Assembly (NCBI GenBank): GCA_025463965.1
Contig: JAODBN010000405.1
Coordinates: forward strand, 1 to 23,046
DNA: 23,046 nt
Reading direction: 5' to 3'
From: Acidimicrobiaceae bacterium
Lineage (GTDB): Bacteria; Actinomycetota; Acidimicrobiia; Acidimicrobiales; Bog-793
Part shown: positions 8,799-16,915 of the stretch, in pieces
How positions within the stretch are numbered: the first letter of the stretch is position 1
How the letters are laid out: the number at the start of each line of letters is the position of its first letter
Program-made: the position numbers and the translations under genes
The notes under the pieces: generated by a model
The model's database searches: none
Told to the model about the DNA's origin: nothing
What the model saw: the letters and a program-made list of their open reading frames with translations, nothing else

Positions 8799-9520
8799 GT
8801 GCACGATCGAGCTGTCAGCTCGGTCACAGGAGATCGAAAAGGTGCCAAGTGGTGGCTCGGTCGATGGGCACGGTGGGTCGAGGTACGTGCTGCGCGCACG
8901 AGGCGAGGGCTGAAGGTCTCTCGAGGAGCTCATCGGCGGATCCCAACCCGGATGCCGCTGATCCAGGTGGCACTCAGGCGAACGGACGACGGACAATCAC
9001 CGTCGGAGCGCGCATCGCCGCGGGGGGCTCCCCCTCGTACTGATGGGCTCGGGCCTTGCCCGGCAAGCAGCAGTCCGGCCGGAAAATCACGGCCACACCT
9101 GCCACTGGCGACATCGGTCAAGTGGTCCGACGCCGAGACATCGGGAATCACCGGCAGTCGAATCAGCACGGGCGCGTACGGCGGTTCGAAAAGTACAGAC
9201 CGTGGAGCGCCATCTCGGCCGCTACAAACACGTTGCCGGGTCCCTGGGGGTCGGAGCCGGGCCCCATCGGAACCGCCAATCTTCCCCCGGAAGCGGAGGA
9301 GCCGTTAGCTCAGGCTGTAGAGCCGAAGCAATTCGGGCCACCCTACCGCGCTCGATTTCGCTTCGCGGCGCGAGGCACGCGCCGGGCGGTCGAAGTTCCA
9401 GGCGACCGCTGCCTGTTGAGCAGTGCGGCCCGAGGAGGGGGCGCGGGCAGCACGCTGGAGCTGGACGGACTGTCCCAGCCGACGGAAGATCTTCTCCAGC
9501 GCCACGGACCGCGAGACCCC
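8799..9520. other. 720-base stretch without a supportable gene
   Basis: No frame here reads as a recognisable full-length protein. The longest plus-strand frame (9056-9973) is rich in Gly, Arg, His and Glu and continues antisense through the ACT-domain gene, so it is probably a shadow. On the minus strand, one frame near 9290-9190 (GPGNVFVAAEMALHGLYF) and another near 9200-9080 (PPYAPVLIRLPVIPDVSASD) look protein-like. They are out of frame with each other and could be the remains of one decayed gene. A minus-strand frame at 9305-9505 is Arg/Ala-rich and unconvincing. I see no RNA gene or repeat. Confidence 0.45.
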
Positions 9521-9928
9521 CTAGCGAGGGGCTCGTGCATCCTCGCTGAGGCCGGTGAGCACGACGAGTGCCTGGTCGGCGGATGCCTCAGGGACGAACA
9601 TATGGTCGTGGAAGTAGCCGGCAAAGAAGTTGCAGCTGATGCCTGCGTCAGCCAGCACCGAGGCAACGGCCGCCGTGAGCCCCACCGCTGTGAGGGCGGA
9701 ACGCACCCGCAGGGTGATCATTGCCGCGACGAATGCGTAAGGCAGGCCGAGGCGGTCGGCCTCATCGCGCTCGAGCACGATGGTCAAACCCTCGTCTTCG
9801 GCGACGGTAACAACCGGCACGACCCCGGTCGGAAGCTCGGCGACGGACACGAACACATAGGAGCCTCGCAGGCGCACGGGCGACAACTCCGAGAGCAGCA
9901 TCTTGAGCTCGCGCCCGCCGCTGGTCAC
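9521..9928 (-). CDS. ACT-domain protein (COG3602/ACT_7 type)
   Basis: This 135-residue protein follows the pattern of small bacterial two-ACT proteins related to the arginine-sensing fold of animal CASTOR. It has LLSELSPVRLRGSYVFVSV at the start, VVTVAEDEGLTIVLERDEAD in the middle, and ITLRVRSALTAVGLTAAVAS followed by GISCNFFAGYFHDHMFVP towards the end. Such domains bind amino acids. Whether this one regulates a partner enzyme is unknown. The start is uncertain: GTG 9928 gives the usual family length, while ATG 9901 and TTG 9964 are in the same frame and none has a clear ribosome site. It lies about 90 bases downstream of the cupin gene on the same strand, so they may share a transcript. Confidence 0.8.
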   Translation of the reverse strand: MTSGGRELKMLLSELSPVRLRGSYVFVSVAELPTGVVPVVTVAEDEGLTIVLERDEADRLGLPYAFVAAMITLRVRSALTAVGLTAAVASVLADAGISCNFFAGYFHDHMFVPEASADQALVVLTGLSEDARAPR

Positions 9929-10021
9929 CGAGCCAGCATCGTTCTCGAGGTAGCTCCCGGACAAGACTCGTGACCGTGGCCCAGCGTGAGGCTCACTTCC
10001 TCACTCGAACGCTCGTAGGGG

Positions 10022-10429
10022 TCACCGGGAACGGCCACGGTATTCGTCGTCTGTGACGTGGATCCCCCAGTCCGTCTCCGGCTTGTCGCTCTCGCCGGTG
10101 TCTTCGGTGATGGAGAGATGGGTCATGAAGTGGTCCGGAGTCCCGCCGTGCCAGTGCCACTCGTCGGCTGGCGCGTTCACGAGATCACCAGGACGGATTT
10201 CGACGATCTCACTGCCGCGCGACTGAACGAGACCTCGCCCTTCGGTGACGGACAGCGTCTGGCCAAGGGCATGGGAGTGCCAGGCGGTGCGGGCGCCCGG
10301 CGCAAAGTGCACGGCACTCACCCGGACGCGCGAAGGCTCCCGCCCCCTGACGATGGTGTCGATCCACACGTCACCGGTGAACCACTCGGAGGGTCCTTTC
10401 ATCGAAGGCTGCTCAGCTTGGATCTGCAT
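10022..10429 (-). CDS. Single-domain cupin, manganese hydroxynitrile lyase-like metal site
   Basis: This 135-residue bicupin-fold monomer starts at an ATG preceded by AAGGAG with a 4-base spacer. Residues AWHSHALGQTLSVTEGRG and the later EWHWHGG supply a His-X-His-X3-Gln plus His metal site. That set is seen in the small cupins annotated as (R)-mandelonitrile lyase, such as the Granulicella enzyme. Family members bind Mn or a similar metal, and many have no known physiological substrate. The reaction here is inference. The gene is divergent from a zinc alcohol dehydrogenase, which could act on a related carbonyl or alcohol, but nothing in the sequence proves the link. The frame extends to 10552 with residues unlike the family. 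Confidence 0.83.
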   Translation of the reverse strand: MQIQAEQPSMKGPSEWFTGDVWIDTIVRGREPSRVRVSAVHFAPGARTAWHSHALGQTLSVTEGRGLVQSRGSEIVEIRPGDLVNAPADEWHWHGGTPDHFMTHLSITEDTGESDKPETDWGIHVTDDEYRGRSR

Positions 10430-10853
10430 GGGTCTCCTTGCGATCTTCGAGCCAGCGTGAGGAAGTCGCACCCACGCATTTCCTGATGGCATCTGCCCGT
10501 TTTCGGCAGGCCGGAACGTCCCCGGCCGCCGGAGAACCGTCCAAGTCTGCAATGCTCCGCCTCCCGAGGGAGCCCGTAGCCACCACCAGCACCTTGACTC
10601 CCACGGCGAACGAGCAGGGGCGGCGAAGAGGTCCCCCGAAACGATTACGAGAGTATGGGGTGCGAGGTGGAGCTTCCTTGGTATAAAGCCAAAGGAGACA
10701 CCTTCTAAACCATGCTCGCAGCGCCACGGGGCGACGTCGCCGAGGATCGCCGGTCCAAGCCCGGCTGGCTCCGGCGCAGCGTTCCCACGGTGAGCTAGCA
10801 GCCCAAACCCGTTTCAGCTCGCCCGAGCTGACCCGACCGGAGGAAGCACAGCG
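10430..10853. other. Divergent spacer between cupin and alcohol dehydrogenase genes
   Basis: This 424-base spacer should hold the promoters of both flanking genes. The only AT-rich feature is TATAAAG at 10682-10688, set between CCTTGG (10676-10681) and CCAAAGG (10689-10695), an imperfect inverted repeat. TATAAA could be a -10 box for the dehydrogenase, but no matching -35 is evident. A 28-codon frame at 10712-10798 has its AAAGGAG too far upstream (14 bases) to be convincing. I see no RNA gene. Confidence 0.3.
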
Positions 10854-11870
10854 ATGCGAGGAGCAATCATGTACGGCCCAGGGGATGTTCGCGTCGAAGA
10901 GCGCGACGACCCGAAGATCGTCGAACCTACCGACGCGATCCTTCGCATCTCCGCGACCTGCGTGTGCGGCTCGGACTTGTGGGCCTGGCGCGGCATCAAT
11001 CGCCTGACGGAGCCGACTCCTTTCGGACACGAGTACTGCGGCATCGTCGAAGAGATCGGCAGCGAGGTCACAAGCATCAAGGTGGGCGAATTCGTCATCG
11101 GATCGTTCTTCGCCTCCGACAACACCTGCCCGCACTGTCGCGCCGGGTATCAGACCTCGTGTCAGCATCGTGCGCTCATGTCCGGTTGCCAGGCGGAGGC
11201 GGTCCGCGTTCCTCTGGCCGACGGGACCCTGGTCGCGACGCCCGAGGTCCCCCCCAAGGAGCTCATTCCCAGCCTCCTCACCCTTTCGGACGTGGCGGGT
11301 ACTGGCTGGTTTGCCGCGGCGGCGGCCAACGTTCAGCCTGGCATGACGGTCGCCGTCGTCGGCGACGGCGCGGTTGGCTTACTCGGCGTGCTCGCTGCCG
11401 CTCAACTCGGCGCCGAACGGATCCTGGCCATGAGCCGACACGAACCGCGCCAGAAGCTGGCGCGCGAGTACGGTGCCACCGAAATCGTGACCGAGCGCGG
11501 CGACGAGGGGGTGGCTCGCATCAAGGACCTGACCGACGGCATCGGCGCCGACGCAGTTCTCGAGTGCGTAGGGACCGACGAATCGATGACCCAAGCCATT
11601 CGCTCGACGCGTCCCGGCGGCTTCGTCGGTTTCGTCGGTGTCCCGCACGGCGTCAACGTTCCAGGAGAACTGCTGTTCTCCTCCCACGTCGGGCTGCTCG
11701 GTGGCCCAGCGCCCGTGCGGCGGTTCCTGCCGGATCTGATCGACCGGGTGTGGACCGGGAAGATCGACCCGGGCAAGGTATTCGACCTGACCTTGCCTTT
11801 GGAGCAGATCGCCGATGGCTACCGTGCCATGGACGACCGCCGGGCCATCAAGGCGTTCGTTCTCCCGTAG
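10854..11870 (+). CDS. Zinc-dependent alcohol dehydrogenase, MDR superfamily
   Basis: This complete 338-residue enzyme starts at an ATG with GGAGGA 9 bases upstream. The catalytic zinc site is present: Cys38 in CVCGSD, and His59-Glu60 in FGHEYCG. A structural-zinc loop at 92-103 (CPHCRAGYQTSC) has three Cys rather than four, and Asp89 just before it may be the fourth ligand. The Rossmann motif VAVVGDGAVGLLGV lies near residues 165-178. The protein should oxidise an alcohol or reduce an aldehyde with NAD(P). It belongs to the broad branch whose members start MRxxxxxGPGDVRVEE, and its substrate is unknown. It is divergent from the cupin gene and convergent with the broken ArnT-like gene. Confidence 0.9.
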   Translation: MRGAIMYGPGDVRVEERDDPKIVEPTDAILRISATCVCGSDLWAWRGINRLTEPTPFGHEYCGIVEEIGSEVTSIKVGEFVIGSFFASDNTCPHCRAGYQTSCQHRALMSGCQAEAVRVPLADGTLVATPEVPPKELIPSLLTLSDVAGTGWFAAAAANVQPGMTVAVVGDGAVGLLGVLAAAQLGAERILAMSRHEPRQKLAREYGATEIVTERGDEGVARIKDLTDGIGADAVLECVGTDESMTQAIRSTRPGGFVGFVGVPHGVNVPGELLFSSHVGLLGGPAPVRRFLPDLIDRVWTGKIDPGKVFDLTLPLEQIADGYRAMDDRRAIKAFVLP

Positions 11871-11877
11871 ACGGAGA

Positions 11878-11894
11878 ACCGACGGCCGGTCGGT
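11878..11894. terminator. Hairpin between convergent genes, possible two-way terminator
   Basis: ACCGAC (11878-11883) and GTCGGT (11889-11894) form a 6-bp stem with a 5-base loop. It sits exactly in the 23-base gap between the alcohol dehydrogenase stop and the stop of the convergent glycosyltransferase fragment. No clear U-run follows on either strand, so this is only a candidate. Confidence 0.3.
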
Positions 11895-12735
11895 CACTTC
11901 GACAGGAGGTAGAGCGTCACGCCCCCAACGGTCGTCGCCGTGTAGTGCGCTTCCACCCACGAGGTGATCGCGCCGGCAACGGAACTCGTGCCTCCCCCGC
12001 CGGCTCCCGCGCCGCCGTCTGCGATGAAGTAATGGATCTTGCCAGCGGCGACGTCGGCCTCGAACTGTGCAAGCGATGGCGCCGGGTCAGACCCGTTGAA
12101 GCCCCCGATGGCCATCACCGGATCGTCCGTCGCCAGCTGGTAGCCCGACGCACTGTTCGATCCGACGACAGCGGCCACCCAGGTATAGCGAGAGGCGTCG
12201 CTCTCGAGCAGTTTGGTGAGCGCTGCGCTGGGCGTGCTCGAATTGAGCAGTCCACCGGCCGCGCCCCGACCGCCAAAGCCAACGGCTCCGCCGCCGCCAG
12301 CCGGACCAAAGCCGCCGCCGTTGCCTGCTGTCCCTCCTGGCGCAGCGCCACGCGGGGCCCCGGCTGCACCGTTTCTCGGAATCGATCCTCCCGCTCGCCC
12401 TCCCGGGCCACCTGGGCCACCGCCTGCGCCGCCGCCGGGGCCTCCGAACCCACTGGCTCCGCTCTGGGCAGGTCCAGCAGACGGAATAGCGCCGCCGTGC
12501 ACGGTCGACACCGTTTGCAAGGTGTAGGCAGCGGGTCCCGCCAGCCCAACGAGCAGCGCCGTCCCCGCGAGGACCATTCCGAGGTGACGACGAAGCGGGG
12601 CGACCAACAGTGCGAACGAGGCAGCGAGCCCAACGGGCAGGAGGACGACCCGAAGCTCAGGCATCCATGTGCTACTTCGGCCGGTCAGCTCGTAGCTCCA
12701 AATTGTCGTTGCTGCGAGCGCTACGGACAGCGATG
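11894..12735 (-). pseudogene. C-terminal fragment of frameshifted ArnT-like glycosyltransferase
   Basis: This is the second part of the gene whose first part ends at 12721. After the frame change it continues with SVALAATTIWSYELTGRS, then three membrane helices, then a long Gly/Pro/Ala-rich linker at about 12230-12480. An extracellular domain follows, ending HYTATTVGGVTLYLLSK. Long ArnT/PMT-type glycosyltransferases of Actinobacteria have this layout after the membrane core. The fragment has no start codon of its own with a ribosome site. Its frame runs upstream to 13045, but that part is only a shadow of the first fragment. Confidence 0.78.
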
Positions 12736-13980
12736 CCGCCCGACGATGCTCGCGCGATTCCTCCACGCGATGACTGCTCCGATGCCGACCAGCGCCCCGA
12801 TCGCCGGCGCCAGGGCGACGGTGTAGTACGGGTGGATGATGCCCTTCGCGTAGCTCAGCAACAAGCCGGTGACGAGCAGCCACCCTCCCCAGAGGATCAT
12901 AGATGCGCGGATTCGATCCGTCCGCTTCCCCCGGCGGGTGAACCAAAACGTCGCTGCCATGAGCACGAGTGCTCCGGGAATCAGCCACGAGATCTGGCTC
13001 CCGAACGACGGCAGAAAGAGACGATCCCATCCCGTGGGGCCCCATTGGTTGGCGCTACTGCCCGTCTCGCTTCCGGTCACCCTTCCGAGGCCGTTGTAGC
13101 CGAAGATGAGGTTGAAGAGATTGTTGTTCTGCGACCCTCCGATGTAGGGACGATCACTGGCGGGCGTGAGCTCGACCGCCGCCACCCACCAACCCGCTGC
13201 GATCAGCAGCACGACGGCGGAGATCGCGAGCTGTCCGATCCGGCGGGCGAGCCTGGGCGGCCCAGCGAACAAGTACACGAGGCCTAGCGCCGGCACGACG
13301 AGAAACGCTTGCATCATTTTAGTCGTGAATCCGGTTCCCACGAGGGCCATCGCGAGACAAAGCCAACGGGTACGACCGCTCTCGATGGCTCGGGTGGTGG
13401 CGTAAGCGGCTCCGGTCAACAGCAACACGAGCAAGGCATCCGGGTTGTTGAAACGGAACATCAAGGCAGCCACTGGCGTGAGCGCGACGACGGTGCCCGC
13501 GATCAAACCGGCGACGGGACCGGACCACCGGCGCACCGTGGCATAGAGAATGCCCACTGTTGCGACGCCCTCGAGGGCTTCGGGTACAAGCAAGCTCCAC
13601 GAGTTCAAGCCGAAGATCCGGGCTGAAAGCTCCATGACCCAAAGCGATGCCGGAGGCTTGTCCACCGTGATGAAGTTGGAAGCGTCGAACGAACCGAAAA
13701 AGAAGGCTTTCCAGCTCTTCGTGCCTGCCTGGACGGCAGCCGAATAGAACGAGTTCGCCCAACCCTCGGCACCAAGGCCCCACACGTACAGGACAGTGGT
13801 CGCCACCAATAGGGAAAGCACGGCCGGGCGCACCCAAGTCGGCTGAGATCCATCTCCGAGGAACACCCGCCGCACCCGGCTGCGGCCTTCGATTGCTAGG
13901 GCGTCGGGCGCGCCATCCGATTCCAAGTCGAGGTCGGCCGGTTCCGAACGCCCGGTGATGGGGGGCAGTGTGGTCGTCAT
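12721..13980 (-). pseudogene. N-terminal membrane part of frameshifted ArnT-like (GT39/PMT superfamily) glycosyltransferase
   Basis: This is the membrane core of a lipid-linked-sugar glycosyltransferase that would modify envelope components on the outer face of the membrane. It starts MTTTLPPITGRSEP at 13980. The first helix (AVLSLLVATTVLYVWGL) is followed by the family's acidic-loop region GWANSFYSAAVQAGTKSWKA and FITVDKPPASLWVMEL, then a series of helices ending SYAKGIIHPYYTVALAPAIG. The frame then stops at a TAG (12721-12723) after WRNRASIVGRHRCP. The expected continuation is in another frame. One base added near 12736-12741 would join the two parts into about 695 residues, a normal family length. 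It could be a true frameshift or a sequencing error in the GGGCGG run. Confidence 0.82.
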
Positions 13981-14218
13981 GGATGGACAGCTGACCGTTC
14001 GACGGCCGCTGCACCCGTCCTTTCCGTGAGCCGATCGCCGCGTCGGGCGCTGTGCGAACGACGATTGAACACCAAGCCGCGCTCGCCCAGGGGATCCGCT
14101 GAGAGCCAGCGGAGAAACGGGCGGCTTCACCCGCGGCGAGCGCGCCTCGCCAAGAACTCCTGCCTGCCGTTCGGTGCCCTCTCAGCTGGCTCTCGATCCC
14201 TGGTCGCAACCTTCGGAC

Positions 14219-14542
14219 GTGACGCAGACAGACGACCGGCAGGCCGAGTCGACCCGGCGAGCCGTCGTCGACGTCGTGGTGCCCGTCTACAACGAAGCTG
14301 CCGAGCTCGAGTCGAGCGTTCGCCGGTTACGCGCCTACCTCGACGGGTCGTTCCCGTTCGAGGCCGTGGTGACGATTGCGGACAACGCCAGCACGGATAC
14401 GACTTGGGCCATCGCCACCCGCCTTGCTGCGAACGTCCCTGGTGTGCGCGCCGTCCATCTCGACGTGAAGGGGGCGGATCATGCTTCCTTCGATTGCCGA
14501 CAACGAGTGGTTCTTCGACACCGAGCTGCTCGTGCTGGCTGA
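14219..14542 (+). pseudogene. N-terminal fragment of family 2 glycosyltransferase (polyprenyl-phosphate sugar synthase type)
   Basis: The fragment opens like a GT2/DPM1-type enzyme that transfers a sugar from a nucleotide to polyprenyl phosphate. VVDVVVPVYNEAAELESSVR is the nucleotide-binding first strand and helix, and VVTIADNASTDTTWAIATRL is the second. After LDVKG, near 14473, the homology stops. A further 23 unrelated codons run to a TGA. The expected Gly-Arg-Ala segment, the DxD-type metal motif and the acceptor region are missing, and the gene resumes in another frame at 14481. The fragment is therefore inactive. GTG 14219 is the likely start and GTG 14174 an alternative. Confidence 0.75.
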
Positions 14543-15119
14543 ACGGAGCGGGCTGCGGATCCACGAGGTGCCCGTTGACTGGGCAGACGATCCCGATAGC
14601 CGTGTGCATCTAGCCAAGACGATCGCGGCTGACCTCAAGGGCGTGTGGCGCCTGATGCGCAGCCCTTCTGGACTCGACGGCCACGTCGGCGGCCTCGCCA
14701 TGCGCCGCAAGCGAGACGAGACATCCGAAGCTGCACGCTTCGCCAGCGTGGGCGCGCTCAGCACCCTGGTCTATCTCGCGCTGTTCCTACTTCTCAGGCT
14801 GGCCGTCCCCGCGTACGCCGCCAACCTGTGCGCACTCGCAGTCTGTTCGATCGGCAACCTGGCGGCGCATCATCAGATCACCTTCTCGCGAGTCGGCCCC
14901 ATCTCGCGGCGTGCGCTCGTTGTCGGGGCGTGCATCACCTTGTTGACCTCGATCAGCTTCACTACCGGGCTCTTGGCCCTCGCGCGCTCGATCGATCCGT
15001 TCTCCGCCATTGCCGAGGTCGCCGGCCTGTTGGTCGGAAACGCCCTCGCCGCGTTCGTTCGGTTCGCCATTCTTCGAACGGTCGTGTACAGAACTCACCT
15101 GCACGTCCGCTCGGACTGA
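14481..15119 (+). pseudogene. C-terminal GT2 remnant fused to GtrA domain
   Basis: The first ~60 residues are the end of a GT2 domain: DNEWFFDTELLVLAE, then RIHEVPVDWADDPDSRVHLA. From about residue 75 a four-helix GtrA domain follows, starting ARFASVGALSTLVYLALFLL and including NLAAHHQITFSRVGP. GtrA proteins are thought to help move lipid-linked sugars across the membrane. GT2-GtrA fusions are familiar in Actinobacteria, so this was one gene with the fragment at 14219. The ATG at 14481 has no ribosome site and falls at the deletion joint. The GtrA half is complete and could still work if translated, but the enzyme half lacks its catalytic core. Confidence 0.76.
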
Positions 15120-15273
15120 GTAGCACCACTGCTGTCGGATCGCGAGCCGTCCGTGGGGCCGGCGCGCGTCATCGCGGCGGCCAGCAACAATGTCTGTGGG
15201 TAACAACCACGCCGCCCGCTGCGTGGCCTCCGCCCTTCGAGTGGCCAGGGCCGGAGTAGGTCAGACGCCTCTG

Positions 15274-15804
15274 CTAGGACGCCGACTCCATCGCCTCGTC
15301 TTCGAGGCAGGTTCCCCTGGCAGCGAGCGGATCCGCGACCGTCGCTTGCTCTGCATCAGTCCGCACTCTGAAGAGCACCTTCTCGCAGAGCACGAACTGC
15401 ACCGCCCACAGCGCACCATAGGAGCCGATGTTGGCGAACTCGACTGCTCCCACATGGACAACGCGACTGGCGGAGGTGGTCGCGGCTGACGCGACGTGGA
15501 CGGCGACGCTCGAAATCAACAGCCCGCTGAACGAGAGGATGCAGAAGGGCACGACCTGGCCCGCTCGCACCCTTTGGCCCGACAGCGACCAGACCCACCT
15601 CCGGTTGAGCTCGAAGGAAGGAACCGTGCCGAGCGCGATCGCGATGACATTGGCCCACACCGCGGGGAATCCGAATCCCCCGACGAGCACGCCGAGGATC
15701 GTGAGGCTGGTAGCAGTCGACACGAGGGACACCGACGCGTACTTGGCGAGGCGACGGATCCGAGAGCGCTGGGACGGGCTGAAGTCGACAGGCATGGCGA
15801 CCAC
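15274..15804 (-). CDS. GtrA family membrane protein
   Basis: This 176-residue protein has four membrane helices. RRLAKYASVSLVSTATSLTI begins the first, and NVIAIALGTVPSFELNRRWV carries the family's conserved Asn-Arg-Arg-Trp loop. FCILSFSGLLISSVAVHV and GSYGALWAVQFVLCEKVLF complete the fold, and a hydrophilic tail follows. GtrA-like proteins are predicted to take part in flipping or stabilising polyprenyl-linked sugars for wall or exopolysaccharide modification. GTG 15804 with AGGG just upstream is the likely start; ATG 15795 is an alternative. It is convergent with the GT2-GtrA remnant and divergent from the GalU-like gene, so it belongs to the same glycosylation locus and may supply the flippase role lost or duplicated there. 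Confidence 0.87.
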   Translation of the reverse strand: MVAMPVDFSPSQRSRIRRLAKYASVSLVSTATSLTILGVLVGGFGFPAVWANVIAIALGTVPSFELNRRWVWSLSGQRVRAGQVVPFCILSFSGLLISSVAVHVASAATTSASRVVHVGAVEFANIGSYGALWAVQFVLCEKVLFRVRTDAEQATVADPLAARGTCLEDEAMESAS

Positions 15805-16007
15805 ACTTTCCCTGCGCTCTGGGTGAACACCTAGCCGCAGCAGCGAGCCCGCTGATAGTGCACACGCGAAATTGGAGCACTGTCGGGAGCCGCGGCGAAA
15901 GAGGCGGTTGACGGCCGGAAGTACGGGGGCGCTCCTGGCCCACTCACAGCTTGCGTTGTATTTCGGGCCTCAGACTTTCCTGGAACAGCAGGACGAGGAG
16001 GTCCCAC

Positions 16008-16868
16008 ATGAACAAGGTCCGTATCGCAGTGGTCCCGGCGGCGGGGCTGGGGACCCGACTCCGTCCCGCTACCGACGCCGTGCCGAAGGAGCTTCTGCCC
16101 GTCGGTGGCAGGCCCGCAATCGACTGGGCCCTGGAAGAGGCTGCAGCGGCCGGGATCGAGGAGGTCATCGTCGTCTCGAGCACACACAAGCCCGCAATCG
16201 AGTCCTTCCTGTCGCACTCTCGGAGGGTTCGGGCCCGTTTCGAAGGCCTGACCGCCATCGCCCCGGGAGAGCACAGCATTCGGGTGCGGGTCGTCTTCCA
16301 AAATGAGCCGCGGGGCCTCGGCGACGCCGTGCGCCTCGGATGGCACGCCGCCGGCGAGCGTTCGATTGCCGTCATGCTTCCGGACGAGCTCTTGCTCGGG
16401 GGCCCGCTGCTGCTCCGCTCGATGCTCGAGCATCACGCCCGTCACGGAGCCTCCATCGTCAGTCTGGCGAAGTTTTCCCCGAAAGAGATCGGGGCGTACG
16501 GAAGCGCGAGCCTCGCCGGCCCGGGCCGATCGGGAACGATGAAGATCGACGGCTTCGTGGAAAAGCCGGCGCAGGGACAAGCGCCGTCCTGCTACGGCCT
16601 CACCGGTCGCTACGTCTTGGGCCCGGAGGTGCTGAAGGTGCTCGAAGCCTTGGAAGCACCGATCGCCAGTGAGCTCAGCTTGACCACAGCACTCGACGCC
16701 TGCGCTTCGACGAGCGGCCTGCTGGGCATCGAGCTGATCGCCTCTGACCGTCGAGTCGACGTCGGCAGCTGGCCGGGATGGATGGAGGCGAACATCGCCA
16801 CACTGGGCTCTCTCGCCAACAAGCCGCCCGTCCGCGGGCACAGCGACGCTCGCTCGACGGCGGCGTAG
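16008..16868 (+). CDS. galU: UTP-glucose-1-phosphate uridylyltransferase-like nucleotidyltransferase
   Basis: This 286-residue enzyme of the GalU/RmlA superfamily should form UDP-glucose, or a related NDP-sugar, from UTP and sugar 1-phosphate. The start is clear: GAGGAGG stands 6 bases before the ATG. The nucleotide-binding loop GLGTRLRPATDAVPKELLPV is at residues 13-32. LPDELL carries the expected metal-binding Asp. FVEKP and YGLTGRYVL follow, and DVGSWPGW holds the second Asp near the C-terminus. The spacing suits GalU, though sugar specificity cannot be settled by eye. UDP-glucose would feed the neighbouring glycosyltransferase locus. Confidence 0.85.
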   Translation: MNKVRIAVVPAAGLGTRLRPATDAVPKELLPVGGRPAIDWALEEAAAAGIEEVIVVSSTHKPAIESFLSHSRRVRARFEGLTAIAPGEHSIRVRVVFQNEPRGLGDAVRLGWHAAGERSIAVMLPDELLLGGPLLLRSMLEHHARHGASIVSLAKFSPKEIGAYGSASLAGPGRSGTMKIDGFVEKPAQGQAPSCYGLTGRYVLGPEVLKVLEALEAPIASELSLTTALDACASTSGLLGIELIASDRRVDVGSWPGWMEANIATLGSLANKPPVRGHSDARSTAA

Positions 16869-16885
16869 GAAGCATCAGCGAGGCC

Positions 16886-16905
16886 GGAAAACGCATGCTT
16901 TTTCC
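16886..16905. terminator. Near-palindrome between convergent galU and mmsA, possible terminator
   Basis: GGAAAA and TTTTCC flank an 8-base centre that includes GCATGC. The element fills the 47-base gap between the stops of two convergent genes. Each strand shows an A-rich arm, a hairpin and a T-run, which suits a two-way terminator, although the stem is short and AT-rich. Confidence 0.4.
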
Positions 16906-16915
16906 AAGCAGGGCC

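Noticed and set aside
9173..9260. LuxR-like helix fragment on the plus strand (VRKVQTVERHLGR)
   Set aside because: Only about a dozen residues resemble the end of a LuxR HTH. The upstream recognition region and any receiver or ligand domain are absent, and the rest of the frame has shadow-like composition.
9302..9345. tRNA-like D-arm (TAGCTCAGGCTGTAGAGC)
   Set aside because: The D-stem pairs, but the following bases form no anticodon stem, T-arm or matching acceptor, so it is not a tRNA gene.
9305..9505. 66-residue minus-strand frame just after the ACT-domain gene
   Set aside because: It is rich in Arg/Ala/Ser with no family features, and the possible ribosome site is 11 bases from the GTG.
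10712..10798. 28-codon frame after AAAGGAG in the cupin/dehydrogenase spacer
   Set aside because: The ribosome site is 14 bases from the ATG and the peptide is short and featureless.
12230..12480. Gly/Pro-rich low-complexity tract as a DNA repeat
   Set aside because: It has no regular DNA period and encodes the Gly-rich linker usual for long actinobacterial ArnT-like proteins.
10964..12826. 620-residue plus-strand frame
   Set aside because: It overlaps the alcohol dehydrogenase in another frame and runs antisense through the glycosyltransferase; the very high Arg content marks it as a shadow.
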